From contig NZ_CP050854.1 of NCBI RefSeq assembly GCF_017569925.1, positions 2,542,001-2,606,000 on the forward strand: a DNA stretch of 64,000 bases, written 5' to 3'. Origin of the DNA: Brenneria izadpanahii. Its GTDB lineage: Bacteria > Pseudomonadota > Gammaproteobacteria > Enterobacterales > Enterobacteriaceae. Both the position numbers and the translations under genes were made by a program. Shown here piece after piece: positions 1 through 9,799 of this stretch. Within the stretch, counting starts at the first letter, position 1. Every line of letters begins with the position of its first letter. Under the pieces are notes generated by a model, which worked only from the letters and a program-made list of their open reading frames with translations, was not told the DNA's origin and made no database searches.

Positions 1-2345
1 TGATTAATCACGTCATGGCCCGACAGCAGCCAGCGTCCTTGCGCCAGCAGGCTGCCGGTATTATCGAGATAGTATGCCGTCGCCTGCGCATCGCCGCCGA
101 TGCTGGTTTTGCCGCGGTTAAGCCAGCGATCGGCATTCAGTAAAAACTGCATTGCCTGTAGCTCGCCGTCGGTTTCCGCCTGGGCGGCGGTCAGCGTCAG
201 CGAGTCTCCCGCCAGCAATTTACCGCTCGCGCGCTGCGTCAATTGACGCTCGGCGCCGATCGTCAGCGTATTATCGGCCTGAATAATCCCCTGATTGTCG
301 AGCGAATCGCTTTGAATCTGTAATTCCGGCGCGGTCAGCGTACCGTCATTGATGACGTCGGCGGCGGCAACCGCCAGGTTTTTCCCAGCCAGCAACATGC
401 CGCTGTTATTTAGCCCCGAGTTCAGAGTAGCCGCCAGCGATACGCCTGCGCTGAGCGTGCCGCTATTCAGCGCGGCGCCGCCGGACAGATTGACCATCTG
501 TTGCGCATTAATCGTGCCTTGGTTGTCGATCGCCTGATTGTTCAGATCGATATTTTGACTTGCCGTGACGTCGCCCTGATTGGTGAAAGAGTCGCTTTGT
601 AATGCCAGCGTTGCAGCTTGAAGGGTTCCCTGATTCGCCACGCTGCCGGCTAGCATGAACAAATGATTTTCCGTCAGGATTTTTCCCTGATTATTCAGCA
701 GCGTTTGCAACTCAAGCTGCAAATCGCCGCGGGCGCTGAGTAATCCTACATTGTCAACGCTGCCCGCCTTCAACGTCAGCTGCTCCGCCGCCGATAGCGA
801 TCCGCCGTTAGTCAGTCGTTTTCCAACCAGCGACAGTCTCTGTAATGATGCGATATCACCCTGGTTATCCAACCAATCAACGTTCAGATTCAGCGTCTTT
901 CCGGCCAATGTGCCGCGCTGAACGATTTGTCCGCCTTGCAGCGTCAATGTATCGCCGGCGGTCAGATTGCCCTGCCAGTCGCCTTGTTGAACTGCGCTAA
1001 CCGTTGCGCTATTTTTAGCCTGGAACTGGGCGCTGCGGGTGGCGGTCAATGTTTCGGCCTCTAGCTGAATCGTCTGCGCTTCGGCAAGCCCGGACAGCGT
1101 AATGCCTTTGCCTTGTACGACGAGCTCGCTATCGGCTTTAATTCCGCTTAAGGCATCCTGCCGCAACGCGTTATCGGCTTTGATCGCTACTTTATCCGCG
1201 GCTAATTGGGTATTATTTAGTGTTACATTGTCACTTTTTATCGTTAGGCGGTGGCCGGCCCCCAGTGCGCCTTGTGTATCGACGCCCGAGCTAATCCGAG
1301 AATTAGTCGCGTTTAATTCGCCTTGTGAGGCTAGCGTAACGGATTGCCCCGCACGTAACGTGGCATCCGTCAGGGCGATCCCTGAACTCCCGTCAAGGAT
1401 GAGCTCGCCGCCTGCCTGCTGCTTGCCTTGCAACGCCAGCGTTTCTCCTTGCGCACGGATATTTCCCTGCGCAACGGCATCCCCAACGCTGAGTTTGCCG
1501 TTCGCCGACAGCGTGATATCGCCGCTGCGGGCGCTCAGGCTACCGACGTTGACGCCGACTCCTTTATCGCTGGATACCAGCGTGATCCGGTTGGTGTACA
1601 TGCCGCCTAATGCGCCGGTATCCAGCGCCACTTTGATGCCGCTATTATCCGCCGTTTGCGCCGTCACATTGCCGTCTGCATTGACCTGATTCGCCCCAAG
1701 CACCACCTGCGCTTCATTCGCGTTTAGCCCCGCATTAATCTGCGCCGTGCGGGAAATCAGGCTGAAATAGTCGCTTTTGCTGGCATCCAGCCCTTGTCCC
1801 GTCAGCGTGATATCCCCGCGTTTTACGTCAATGCCTTGTAATCTGCCCTGCGCGTCAAATTGCGGTTTACCGGTCGTCAGCGTGACCCGCGGCGTATTGA
1901 TAAATCCGCAACCATCACAGGTGATGCCGTAAGGGTTGGCGACCATCACGCTGGCCTGTTTCCCGCCCACCTCCAGATAACCGGCAAGCGTACTGCGATT
2001 GGGCGATACCACTTCGTTGATAATGGCGTCCGCCGCTTTACCTTTCAGATTGGGGTTATTTTGGATTAAACCGCCAAGCTGGGTAGGATTAAGCTGAGCC
2101 GTACCGTTATTCAGGATCAATCCTGATTTATCGACATTGAAGTCGTGATACTGGTTATGAGAAATTCCCGCGCTATTCGGCGTAGCGATATTCACCACGG
2201 GTACGCCGTTGCCGGCTTTGTCCACCGCGGTATTGCCGCTAGCGACATTGACGCCGGCCGCCATCGCCGGCAGTACGGGTTGGAAGGCAATAAGATTGAT
2301 CAGCGTATAGGCTATTAATCGTTGCGTTATTTTGATTGGTTTCAT
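1..2345 (-). CDS. Two-partner secretion exoprotein TpsA, CdiA/HecA-type filamentous haemagglutinin (N-terminal part, runs off the left edge)
   Basis: About 781 residues are present and the frame is open to position 1, so the C-terminus lies outside. The protein is a large secreted adhesin or contact-dependent toxin exported by the adjacent TpsB. It starts with a signal peptide (MKPIKITQRL..., ending near PAMAA). The TPS domain that follows carries the family's NPNL and NPYGITC motifs and a CDGC cysteine pair. From about residue 250 onward it is made of degenerate FHA repeats of the type LxNQGxIxAxxxLxL, which build a beta-helix. The start lies 31 bases after the tpsB stop, behind a purine-rich CAGGGGGCAGGG. 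The N-terminus resembles Dickeya HecA and CdiA. Whether it is an adhesin or a CDI toxin depends on the missing C-terminus. Confidence 0.9.
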   Translation of the reverse strand, partial: MKPIKITQRLIAYTLINLIAFQPVLPAMAAGVNVASGNTAVDKAGNGVPVVNIATPNSAGISHNQYHDFNVDKSGLILNNGTAQLNPTQLGGLIQNNPNLKGKAADAIINEVVSPNRSTLAGYLEVGGKQASVMVANPYGITCDGCGFINTPRVTLTTGKPQFDAQGRLQGIDVKRGDITLTGQGLDASKSDYFSLISRTAQINAGLNANEAQVVLGANQVNADGNVTAQTADNSGIKVALDTGALGGMYTNRITLVSSDKGVGVNVGSLSARSGDITLSANGKLSVGDAVAQGNIRAQGETLALQGKQQAGGELILDGSSGIALTDATLRAGQSVTLASQGELNATNSRISSGVDTQGALGAGHRLTIKSDNVTLNNTQLAADKVAIKADNALRQDALSGIKADSELVVQGKGITLSGLAEAQTIQLEAETLTATRSAQFQAKNSATVSAVQQGDWQGNLTAGDTLTLQGGQIVQRGTLAGKTLNLNVDWLDNQGDIASLQRLSLVGKRLTNGGSLSAAEQLTLKAGSVDNVGLLSARGDLQLELQTLLNNQGKILTENHLFMLAGSVANQGTLQAATLALQSDSFTNQGDVTASQNIDLNNQAIDNQGTINAQQMVNLSGGAALNSGTLSAGVSLAATLNSGLNNSGMLLAGKNLAVAAADVINDGTLTAPELQIQSDSLDNQGIIQADNTLTIGAERQLTQRASGKLLAGDSLTLTAAQAETDGELQAMQFLLNADRWLNRGKTSIGGDAQATAYYLDNTGSLLAQGRWLLSGHDVIN

Positions 2346-2376
2346 CCCTGCCCCCTGCTGCGACTGCATTCAACGG

Positions 2377-4050
2377 CTAAAAAGAAAGACCCAGACGGTA
2401 ATAAACGGCTACAGCGTCAGGCTTGAGCCAGTCTGGATAATCCAGCGGCCAGCCGACGGCGATCTGCTGTGACAAATATCGATTGGCGACTCCCGCTCCG
2501 ACCGCCGCGCCCCACAAGGTGCCGCCGGATTCGCTATCCCCGTGATGCGCAAAAATTCGGCCGCCGTCCAGCGCCGCCGTTAAGGTCAGTTCGCCCAATA
2601 ATGGCAACGTCATAGGTCGCCAGTTGATTTCATTGCGCCAATAGCCGCCACGATCGCCTGAAAGGTATTGTTCTTTAAATCCGCGTACCGAACTCTCCCC
2701 GCCCAGCGTGACCTGCTCGCTGCCATATAGCGCCTGTGCGGAGTACTGACCGTAGATGTTGGTGAGATAACTAATGTTTTCGCTGATCGGATGGTAATAA
2801 CTGGCGGCCAGCGTCAGCTTGTTAAACGCCGCCCGCGGCGCATCGCTGTCTTTGCCAATATCGCTTTCCGCCCCAAACCAGCGTGTCCCGCGACTGTACG
2901 CCGGGTTAAATGTCGCCAACCCGCCCCACAGTTTCTGGTTGTGATTAACGCCGGCAATTGCCGTGCTGAGTTTTCGACTGCTGGATTGCAAAAGTACATC
3001 ATTGAGGTAGTTATGGCCGATACGGTGAGTCATGCCCGCCGATAGACTGGTTTTCATATCGCCATTACGAAAAACCACGCGCGATACCGACAGACGGTGC
3101 GTCTGACTATCGCCGGTCGAATGCCAGAGGAAATCCCGATTCAGAAAATCATTACGATAGCGGCTTTGAGAATAGTCATAGTCGAGGTTCCAATAGCCAT
3201 ACGGCAACGACACGCCCGCTTGCAGATTGTCGGCGTTCTTTCCGTCAGTAAATTCACTGCTGCGTCCCCCGCTGATAAACCAGCGATCGGCAATCCCCAG
3301 CATATTATCCGCCCATAGACCGCCGTTTAGCTGCCATTGTCCGGTGCTTTTTTGACCACTATTATCAAAACTGATGTTTGCCGTCAGCGGTATCTGCTTT
3401 TTGCTTGTCAGATTGACGATGGAATAACCTGGCCGGCTGCCCGGAAGAATTTCAATACTTACCTGCTGCGTCGGCATACGATTAAGCTGTTCCATCCCCT
3501 GTTCAATATCACGGAGATTTAATATTTCGCCTTCAAGACCAGGGAATACCTGTTTTAAAATACGCTTTGATTCATTATTTATTTTAATGTATTCCAGCCG
3601 ACCTTCCAGAATATCGATCGTTAATATTCCGCCGGACAAATCCTGCTCAGAAATAAAAGCGCGACTGGTAATATAACCTCGCTCGATATACCAATTACTG
3701 ACATCATGAATAAGTTGATTTATTTTGTTAACATTAATACACCGATTAATGTAATTATTATTTAACCGTTCTTTATCTTTTTTATCCAATAATGAACTAT
3801 GGTTATAGCGAATATCATGAATGGCAAAACAACGGCCCGGGTCGCCCTCCTGCCCGGCATCCCGGCTCGTCTGGGGTTGATTCAGTTGTAATAGGCGTTC
3901 GCGCTGCTCTCTTGACTGCTCAAGGAGCTCCGTTTGCCGTTGCTGTATTTCATTTCTATCAGCCGGAGTAAGCGGAGCTGAAAATACAGAATAAGAAAAA
4001 GAAAGAGGCAATATAAAAAGCAGACTGATAAAACCACGCACGATTTTCAT
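2377..4050 (-). CDS. TpsB outer-membrane transporter, ShlB/FhaC/HecB family
   Basis: A 557-residue outer-membrane channel that exports its TpsA partner (type Vb secretion). A signal peptide covers about residues 1-25 and is followed by a Q/E/R-rich helix (31-55) like the plug helix of FhaC. Two POTRA domains lie at about 74-150 and 151-228, and a 16-strand barrel fills the rest. The conserved VRGF loop-6 motif is at 455-458, and the protein ends in phenylalanine (GLSF) as outer-membrane barrels do. It is the first gene of a tpsB-tpsA operon. The 190 bases upstream are very A+T-rich and separate it from the LysR gene, which is on the same strand. Confidence 0.93.
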   Translation of the reverse strand: MKIVRGFISLLFILPLSFSYSVFSAPLTPADRNEIQQRQTELLEQSREQRERLLQLNQPQTSRDAGQEGDPGRCFAIHDIRYNHSSLLDKKDKERLNNNYINRCINVNKINQLIHDVSNWYIERGYITSRAFISEQDLSGGILTIDILEGRLEYIKINNESKRILKQVFPGLEGEILNLRDIEQGMEQLNRMPTQQVSIEILPGSRPGYSIVNLTSKKQIPLTANISFDNSGQKSTGQWQLNGGLWADNMLGIADRWFISGGRSSEFTDGKNADNLQAGVSLPYGYWNLDYDYSQSRYRNDFLNRDFLWHSTGDSQTHRLSVSRVVFRNGDMKTSLSAGMTHRIGHNYLNDVLLQSSSRKLSTAIAGVNHNQKLWGGLATFNPAYSRGTRWFGAESDIGKDSDAPRAAFNKLTLAASYYHPISENISYLTNIYGQYSAQALYGSEQVTLGGESSVRGFKEQYLSGDRGGYWRNEINWRPMTLPLLGELTLTAALDGGRIFAHHGDSESGGTLWGAAVGAGVANRYLSQQIAVGWPLDYPDWLKPDAVAVYYRLGLSF

Positions 4051-4239
4051 CTCTGATAATTAATATATTTTATCTGGGATAGTAAAACCGTTACTTATCA
4101 ACCTCAATATATCAATCAATATATTGTTCTATAATAATTAATTTCTTTTAATTCGATACAAAATATTTCACTAAACAATAATTAAAGCTCAATTGTTCAG
4201 TACGAATGCGGCATAGCCAATCAAACGACAACGTTTGTA

Positions 4240-5118
4240 TTAATAGAGCAAAACGCGTTCGCTAAGAAAATCGATAAATACTCTCAGTTTTGGCGTTAGG
4301 TAACGACCCGACGGCCAGACCACGTGCAAACTGACCGTGCGTGCGACATATTCATCCAATACGGTGCGCAGGTTGTCCGCAGCCAGCTCGCGTCTGACGG
4401 CAAAATCCGGCAGACAGGCGATGCCCAGCCCCTGCAATGCGAAACACACCCGGGTTTCAATATTATTGCAGACCATGGAGATGGGAATATGCAGATCGGC
4501 CTCATTAACCAGCGGCCAGGTTTCCAGTTTCCCGCTATTGGGAAAACGGTAATGCAGGCAGACGTGTTGCGTTAAATCGGTGGGCTGGCGCGGTACGCCC
4601 GCCCGTTCGAGGTAAGCCGGCGAAGCGACCAATAGCATGTTGAAGTCGCCCAATTTGCGGGCCAGCAATCGGGAATCGGTCAGTTTGCCGGTGCGAACCA
4701 CGGCGTCAAACCCTTCCTCAACGACATCAACCTGACGATCGCTGAAATCAAGATCCAATTCAATGTCAGGATATTGACGCATAAAGTCGCCCAATACCGG
4801 CAACAACAGCGAGCTAATCACGGGCAGACTGACCCGTAGCCGTCCGCGCGGGAGCGTCGCAATCTGCGATAATTCCTGCTCGGCGCTTTCAACCTCCGAC
4901 AGAATGCGCCGGCTGCGCTCAAGAAAAAGAGCGCCTTCGACGGTCAGGGTAATACTGCGGGTACTGCGATGAAATAGACGCACGCCCAGCCGGGCTTCCA
5001 ATCGTGAGATGCTTTTCCCCACCGCCGACGCCGAAATGCCCAACATACGCCCTGTTATTACAAAACTACGCGTTTCAGCCACCTGAACAAACAGCGTCAA
5101 ACTGCTTAGACTGTCCAT
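4240..5118 (-). CDS. LysR-family transcriptional regulator
   Basis: A 292-residue LTTR with an N-terminal winged helix-turn-helix (about residues 1-60, with the typical ...SAVGKSISRLEARLGVRLFHR pattern) and a periplasmic-binding-like effector domain. The ATG at 5118 is chosen because GGAG stands five bases before it. An upstream in-frame TTG at 5139 would add seven residues without a better ribosome site. It is divergent from a serine-hydrolase/MFS operon beginning at 5249, the classic LTTR arrangement, so it probably controls that operon. Two overlapping palindromes lie between the genes. The subfamily looks like the DsdC/AaeR-type LTTRs that regulate small pumps and esterases. The ligand is unknown. 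Confidence 0.9.
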   Translation of the reverse strand: MDSLSSLTLFVQVAETRSFVITGRMLGISASAVGKSISRLEARLGVRLFHRSTRSITLTVEGALFLERSRRILSEVESAEQELSQIATLPRGRLRVSLPVISSLLLPVLGDFMRQYPDIELDLDFSDRQVDVVEEGFDAVVRTGKLTDSRLLARKLGDFNMLLVASPAYLERAGVPRQPTDLTQHVCLHYRFPNSGKLETWPLVNEADLHIPISMVCNNIETRVCFALQGLGIACLPDFAVRRELAADNLRTVLDEYVARTVSLHVVWPSGRYLTPKLRVFIDFLSERVLLY

Positions 5119-5133
5119 GACATCTCCGATTAC

Positions 5134-5159
5134 GGACAAAATTGTCCATTAATAATGGA
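5134..5159. promoter_or_regulatory. Candidate LysR operator: two overlapping perfect palindromes
   Basis: GGACAAAATTGTCC (5134-5147) and TCCATTAATAATGGA (5145-5159) are perfect palindromes sharing three bases. They sit between the divergent LysR and hydrolase genes. The second contains a T-N11-A type core expected of LTTR sites. Binding is inferred from position and symmetry. Confidence 0.5.
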
Positions 5160-5248
5160 AATTTACCCTCCTTTTTCCGCATTTCCCAGTAATCTATATT
5201 GCGTTATATCTAAGCCGTAACGTAACTATCCCGCTAAGGAGCTTGAAT

Positions 5249-6448
5249 ATGTCAGAGATATCGCCATCGGTTAGCGAGCCGGCATCCCCCAACGGCGCGC
5301 TATCCGCCCGCCTGAATACCGTAATCGAACAAGCTATTGCCGAGCAGCGCATTGTCGGCGCAGTGGTTATCGTTCGGCGGCATGGCAAAGATGCATATCG
5401 CGGCGCGGCCGGTCTTGCCGATCGGGAAAGCGGCCGGCCGATGACAGAGGAAACGCTGTTTCGTCTGTCATCGGTCAGCAAACCGATTGTCGCAACAGCG
5501 GCAATGGCGCTGATCGCGCAAGGGAAATTGGGGCTTGATGAAGATATCCGCCGCTGGTTGCCTGATTTTCAGCCGCGGCTGGCAAACGGCGAAGCGCCCG
5601 CGATCACACCCCGTCAGTTGCTCAGTCATACTGCCGGATTTAGCTACCGTTTTCATGAACAGGATGGCAATGGTCCTTACGCCCGCGCCGGCATTTCCGA
5701 CGGTATGGATGACGCCGATATCACGCTGGCGGAAAATATTCGCCGGTTGGCGAGCGTACCGCTGTTGTATCAGCCGGGCAGTTCCTGGGAGTATTCGCTG
5801 GCGATTGATGTGCTGGGCGCGGTGATTGAAGGTGTTTGCAACCAACCGCTCGGAGACGCCGTCCGCACACTGGTTACCGCTCCGCTTCACATGGATGATA
5901 CCGCTTTTTATACCCGTGACGCGGAGCGTCTGGCCACTCCCTACGTGAATGATACGCCTGCGCCGCATCGCCTGCGGGAAGGTGAAATCGTGCCGCTTTC
6001 AGAAGAGACCGTCGGCGTTCGCTATTCTCCTGCCCGGGCATACAATCAGCGGGCGTTTCCATCGGGCGGCGCCGGGATGATCGCTACGGCCGGCGATGTT
6101 ATGACATTACTGGAAACGCTGCGTCAAGGCGGCGCGCCGCTGCTTTCCGCCGAACTGGTTGAAGAGATGGGCCGCGATCAAACGGGAGGATTCACTATTC
6201 CCGATGCGCCCGGCATTGGTTTCGGGCTGGGATTTTCCATATTGCGCGATCCGGCCGCCGCGAACTCTCCGGAATCGGTGGGAACCTGGCGCTGGGGCGG
6301 CGTTTACGGTCATTCCTGGTTTGTCGATAGGTTGCAAGGGATTAGCGCTGTGGCGCTCACCAACACCCTATATGAAGGAGTGTCCGGCAACTTAGTGACC
6401 GAACTGCGGGATGCCATTTATGACGTCGGGCTTGCAGGGAAAAAGTGA
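5249..6448 (+). CDS. Serine hydrolase of the class C beta-lactamase / EstB esterase family
   Basis: 399 residues. The SxxK nucleophile motif SVSK is at about residues 75-78 of the ATG-started protein. A Tyr-containing second motif (EYSLAID) lies near 185, and a WGGVYGHSWF segment near the C-terminus replaces the KTG of true beta-lactamases, as in EstB-type esterases. No signal peptide is visible, so a cytoplasmic esterase or D-aminopeptidase-like activity is likelier than antibiotic resistance. The ATG at 5249 has AAGGAG seven bases upstream and is preferred over a TTG two codons earlier. The stop overlaps the start of the MFS gene by one base (TGATG), so the two are translationally coupled. 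Confidence 0.85.
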   Translation: MSEISPSVSEPASPNGALSARLNTVIEQAIAEQRIVGAVVIVRRHGKDAYRGAAGLADRESGRPMTEETLFRLSSVSKPIVATAAMALIAQGKLGLDEDIRRWLPDFQPRLANGEAPAITPRQLLSHTAGFSYRFHEQDGNGPYARAGISDGMDDADITLAENIRRLASVPLLYQPGSSWEYSLAIDVLGAVIEGVCNQPLGDAVRTLVTAPLHMDDTAFYTRDAERLATPYVNDTPAPHRLREGEIVPLSEETVGVRYSPARAYNQRAFPSGGAGMIATAGDVMTLLETLRQGGAPLLSAELVEEMGRDQTGGFTIPDAPGIGFGLGFSILRDPAAANSPESVGTWRWGGVYGHSWFVDRLQGISAVALTNTLYEGVSGNLVTELRDAIYDVGLAGKK

Positions 6449-7658
6449 TGAAACAACGCCCAACTTCGTCAGGCTTCCCGTTATCCGGCCTGCTGGCGCT
6501 GGCGATGACCGGTTTCATCGCCATTATGACGGAAACCTTGCCTTCCGGCCTTCTGCTGTCTATCAGCCAGGGGCTGAATGTTTCGCAGGCGCTGGCCGGG
6601 CAATTGGTTACGCTCTACGCGCTTGGTTCAATGCTGGCCGCCATTCCGCTGGTTGCCCTGACCCGAAGTTGGGGACGCCGTTCCGCGTTGCTGGCCGCAA
6701 TCATCGGTTTTTTCTTGTTCAATACCGTCACTGCGGTTTCATCACAGTATGCCTTGACGTTGGCCGCGCGTTTTTTGGCTGGCGCCGCCGCCGGTCTTGC
6801 CTGGGGATTACTGGCTGGCTGCGCCCGGCGAATGGTGCCGCCGCATCAGCAAGGGCGCGCGATGGCGATTGCCATGGTGGGAACGCCGATTGCTCTGGCG
6901 CTGGGCGTTCCGTTAGGCGCATGGCTGGGAACCGTGGTTAGCTGGCGTACCGTATTCGCGGTAATTTCCGGGCTAACGCTGCTGCTGATCGGCTGGGTTG
7001 TGCTCAAAGTGCCGAATTTCCCCGGGCAAAAGGCCGGGGAAATGAAATCAATTGTCCGCGTGCTGACGACGCCGGGCATACGGCCGATTCTCTCGGTGAT
7101 CGTGTTATGGGTTCTGGCTCACAACGTCCTCTATACCTATATCGCGCCGTTTCTTGCGCACGCGGGGATAAGCGGCCAGGTAGACAGCGTACTACTGGTG
7201 TTCGGCGTCAGCGCCCTGGCCGGGATCTGGATCACCGGATTGGTTGTCGATCGCTGGTTGCGTCGTGGCGTATTGGTCAGCGTCGGTATTTTTGCCCTTA
7301 CCTCGCTTGTTTTGGCACTGGCTGGAACCTCCGCCGGCGTTATTTATCTCTGCATGGCGTTCTGGGGATTGACGTTTGGCGGCGCGGCGACGCTATTACA
7401 GACCGCATCGGCCGATGCGGCGGGCAGCGGCGCTGACGTTGCTCAGTCGATGATCGTCGTCGCGTGGAATCTTGCCATCGCCAGCGGCGGTATCGTGGGG
7501 GAATACTGTTGCATAGCGTTGGCGTTACCAGTTTTCCCTGGATATTACTGGCGCTGTTGATTGTGGGCTGGATTATTGCGTGGCAGTCTCATCAATATGG
7601 ATTCAGGCCCGGAGCGCGTACCGAGATATACGCCGTACGCTGCAAGTGCGAGGGGTAG
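6448..7658 (+). pseudogene. MFS drug/sugar efflux transporter (DHA1 type), frameshifted near its 3' end
   Basis: A 12-helix major facilitator of about 400 residues, close in type to the DHA1 exporters (SotB/YdeA-like). The reading frame from 6448 stops at 7560 after ...ASGGIVGEYCC. The expected continuation (GGILLHSVGVTSFPW, the last membrane helix) is in the next frame and ends at 7658. Adding one G to the five-G run at 7497-7501 would restore a continuous protein. So this is either a real slippage mutation, a phase-variable tract, or a base-calling loss. It is coupled to the upstream hydrolase (TGATG overlap) and presumably controlled by the LysR protein. Confidence 0.8.
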
Positions 7659-7803
7659 AAGAATCTCGCGCCCCGCCCAAAGCGTGTCATTTGGTTAAGC
7701 AATATCTCGAAATGTATCCTGTAATAAATTCATCATAAACGGGGTCTACTTTGAAAAAAACGCGTTTTTCCCCCGGTTTTTAACAAAGAAAAAGGAGCGC
7801 CGC

Positions 7804-9078
7804 ATGCGCTACAGTAGACCCATGATAACTATGCTCGGCAGCTTTCTGATCGTGCATTCCGCTTGGTCAATGCCGCCGTCGACTCAGATCAGTGATATTG
7901 GCGCAATCGTGGATACCACAACGCCGGCGAGTAAAAGCCATCAGTTCAGTGAGCTGGAACTGAATATACAGGCCGCGCTCCGGCAGGCGCTACAGGGCAG
8001 CGCCCCATCCCTGACTCGTCCTCAGTTGGAAACCGCAAAACAGAGCGATCGGGTAGCTGATACCCAGTGGCTGCACAGCATTAACTATGATTTTGCAGAA
8101 AAGAAAAACCAACAGGCCGATATCGAAATTCTTAGCGCTTTCTCCCAGCTTCCCGCGGATATTCTGCAAAAAAATCTGGCGACGGTGACGCAGATTAACC
8201 GTGACGCCACGCAAGGTCAGCGAGAACAGGCATTGGCGGACGCAGAAGGCATCAATTATCTTTATTTTCTGGCCGATGCTTTAGGCCCGCGTCTCGGCAA
8301 CGCCTTTATCACCGCCTACAATCAAGGCGAGATAAGCAAAGCCGCAGCTTTGATTAAGGCTTCAGAAGTCAGCACGTCCGCCGCCAAGGCACACTTTAAC
8401 TACCCTCGCCCCTTCTTACAGCCCGACAACACGATCCATCTGGTTCCGGATAACGTTGTGGTGAAAGATAACAAACCTTATAGCGCAACCGGCGGCGCGT
8501 TCCCCAGCGGACACACCAACACCGGTTATACCGATGCATTATTGTTGGCGGAAATGCTGCCGGAACGATTTGTTCCGCTGATCGATCGCGGCGCTCGCTA
8601 CGGCTTTTCCCGCGTGGTATTGGGCGTTCACTATCCACTTGATGTCATCGGATCGCGGATGGTCGTAGAGCGTAACATCGCGCATTATCTGAACGACCCT
8701 CAATACCGCCAGATGTTTGAACAGGCAAAAACGCAGTTGCGTACGGCGCTGGAAAAAGAGTGTGGGATGACGCTGAGTGCCTGTGCGAAAAGTGAAGGCC
8801 GTGATGACCCGTACACCGATCCGGCCATGACCACTTTTTACCGCTTCACGATGACATATGGTTTGCCGGCACAGCATAAAGAAGCGACTCCGGTTAAAGT
8901 TCCAGACGGCGCTGAAGTGCTGCTTGAAGCTCCGCTGCCTAACCTGTCGGCCACAGAACGTAAGCGGTTGATGGTTAAAACGGCATATGCCGGCGGCTAT
9001 CCGCTGTCAGGCTCTGACGAACAAAGTTTCTGGCACCGGTTGAATCTGCACGACGCTGTTCGCCAGGCTACGCACTGA
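7804..9078 (+). CDS. Secreted PAP2-family acid phosphatase
   Basis: 424 residues with an N-terminal signal peptide (about residues 1-22) directing export to the periplasm. All three parts of the PAP2/class A acid phosphatase signature are present: K195 with RP at 202-203, PSGHT at 234-238, and SR at 269-270 with H276 and D280. The histidine in the last motif is the phosphate-accepting nucleophile of the family. It is longer than PhoN/PhoC (about 250), with extra N- and C-terminal segments. AAGGAG precedes the ATG. It appears monocistronic, with a rho-independent terminator at 9176. It probably releases phosphate from organic monoesters. Confidence 0.9.
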   Translation: MRYSRPMITMLGSFLIVHSAWSMPPSTQISDIGAIVDTTTPASKSHQFSELELNIQAALRQALQGSAPSLTRPQLETAKQSDRVADTQWLHSINYDFAEKKNQQADIEILSAFSQLPADILQKNLATVTQINRDATQGQREQALADAEGINYLYFLADALGPRLGNAFITAYNQGEISKAAALIKASEVSTSAAKAHFNYPRPFLQPDNTIHLVPDNVVVKDNKPYSATGGAFPSGHTNTGYTDALLLAEMLPERFVPLIDRGARYGFSRVVLGVHYPLDVIGSRMVVERNIAHYLNDPQYRQMFEQAKTQLRTALEKECGMTLSACAKSEGRDDPYTDPAMTTFYRFTMTYGLPAQHKEATPVKVPDGAEVLLEAPLPNLSATERKRLMVKTAYAGGYPLSGSDEQSFWHRLNLHDAVRQATH

Positions 9079-9175
9079 TATCGCTGATAACCGTTTTCGG
9101 GAAAAATCAGAGGGTGAAATTTGCACACTTGCGATCGCGCTGAGTATCCTGAATCGTTCATTCAGCAATTACAGC

Positions 9176-9200
9176 GGGGGGCGAAAGCCTCCCTTTTTTT
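9176..9200 (+). terminator. Rho-independent terminator after the acid phosphatase
   Basis: Stem GGGGGGC / GCCTCCC (one G-T pair) with a GAAA tetraloop, followed by seven T. Confidence 0.85.
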
Positions 9201-9280
9201 ATTTCGTTATTTCTTTATATAAGAAATTAGCGTAATTGGTTAACTGTATAATTCATCGATGGGTATTTATATTTGCGCTA

Positions 9281-9616
9281 TTAATGCGATATTGATTTAG
9301 AGAACATCTGGATAATTATAATTCCGATGGCAATGCATCCCATTCCTATTATGGCGGGCAGATCCAGTTTTTGCTTATAGATAAAATAGGACATTAGCGA
9401 CACAAGAAATATCCCCGTACCTGCCCATATTGCGTATGCAATTCCGATATTCATTGTTTTTACAACCTGCGAAAGGCCATAAAACGATATTGCGTAGCCG
9501 ATAACGACGATGGCGCTAGGTATAAACCGGGTAAAACCATGGGATGCCTTCATCATCGTTGTCGCTATGGTTTCGGCAAAAATAGATATCGCTAAAATAA
9601 TATACACTTTAAACAT
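9281..9616 (-). CDS. Small multidrug resistance (SMR) exporter, EmrE-like
   Basis: A 111-residue four-helix proton antiporter for quaternary cations. It carries the essential membrane glutamate (E15 in IFAETIATT, equal to E14 of EmrE), the YAIWAGTGI segment of helix 3 and DLPAIIGM of helix 4, all closely matching EmrE. The ATG at 9616 has AAGG five bases upstream. An extension to 9679 would prepend 21 residues of unlike composition and is rejected. Functional SMR proteins are homo- or heterodimers. No second SMR gene is adjacent, so an EmrE-type homodimer is likely. Confidence 0.92.
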   Translation of the reverse strand: MFKVYIILAISIFAETIATTMMKASHGFTRFIPSAIVVIGYAISFYGLSQVVKTMNIGIAYAIWAGTGIFLVSLMSYFIYKQKLDLPAIIGMGCIAIGIIIIQMFSKSISH

Positions 9617-9799
9617 AATGCCTTCAAAAATATGTAATATTTGAACCTGTTTTTTTGATGATGGCAATACTACAGGCATTGCGTTTAATCCTCAACAAAA
9701 CCAGGTATGCAGGAAGGCTACTGCATTTTATTTTCTAAACGTATCGCGGTGATAATCCGACTACCGTGCCGCATGGTCATATAGCGGTCATCATTCTTT

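Noticed and set aside
1102..1689. 195-codon plus-strand frame opposite tpsA, and similar plus frames to 2069
   Set aside because: They are shadows of the tpsA frame, which has the family motifs, repeats and signal peptide.
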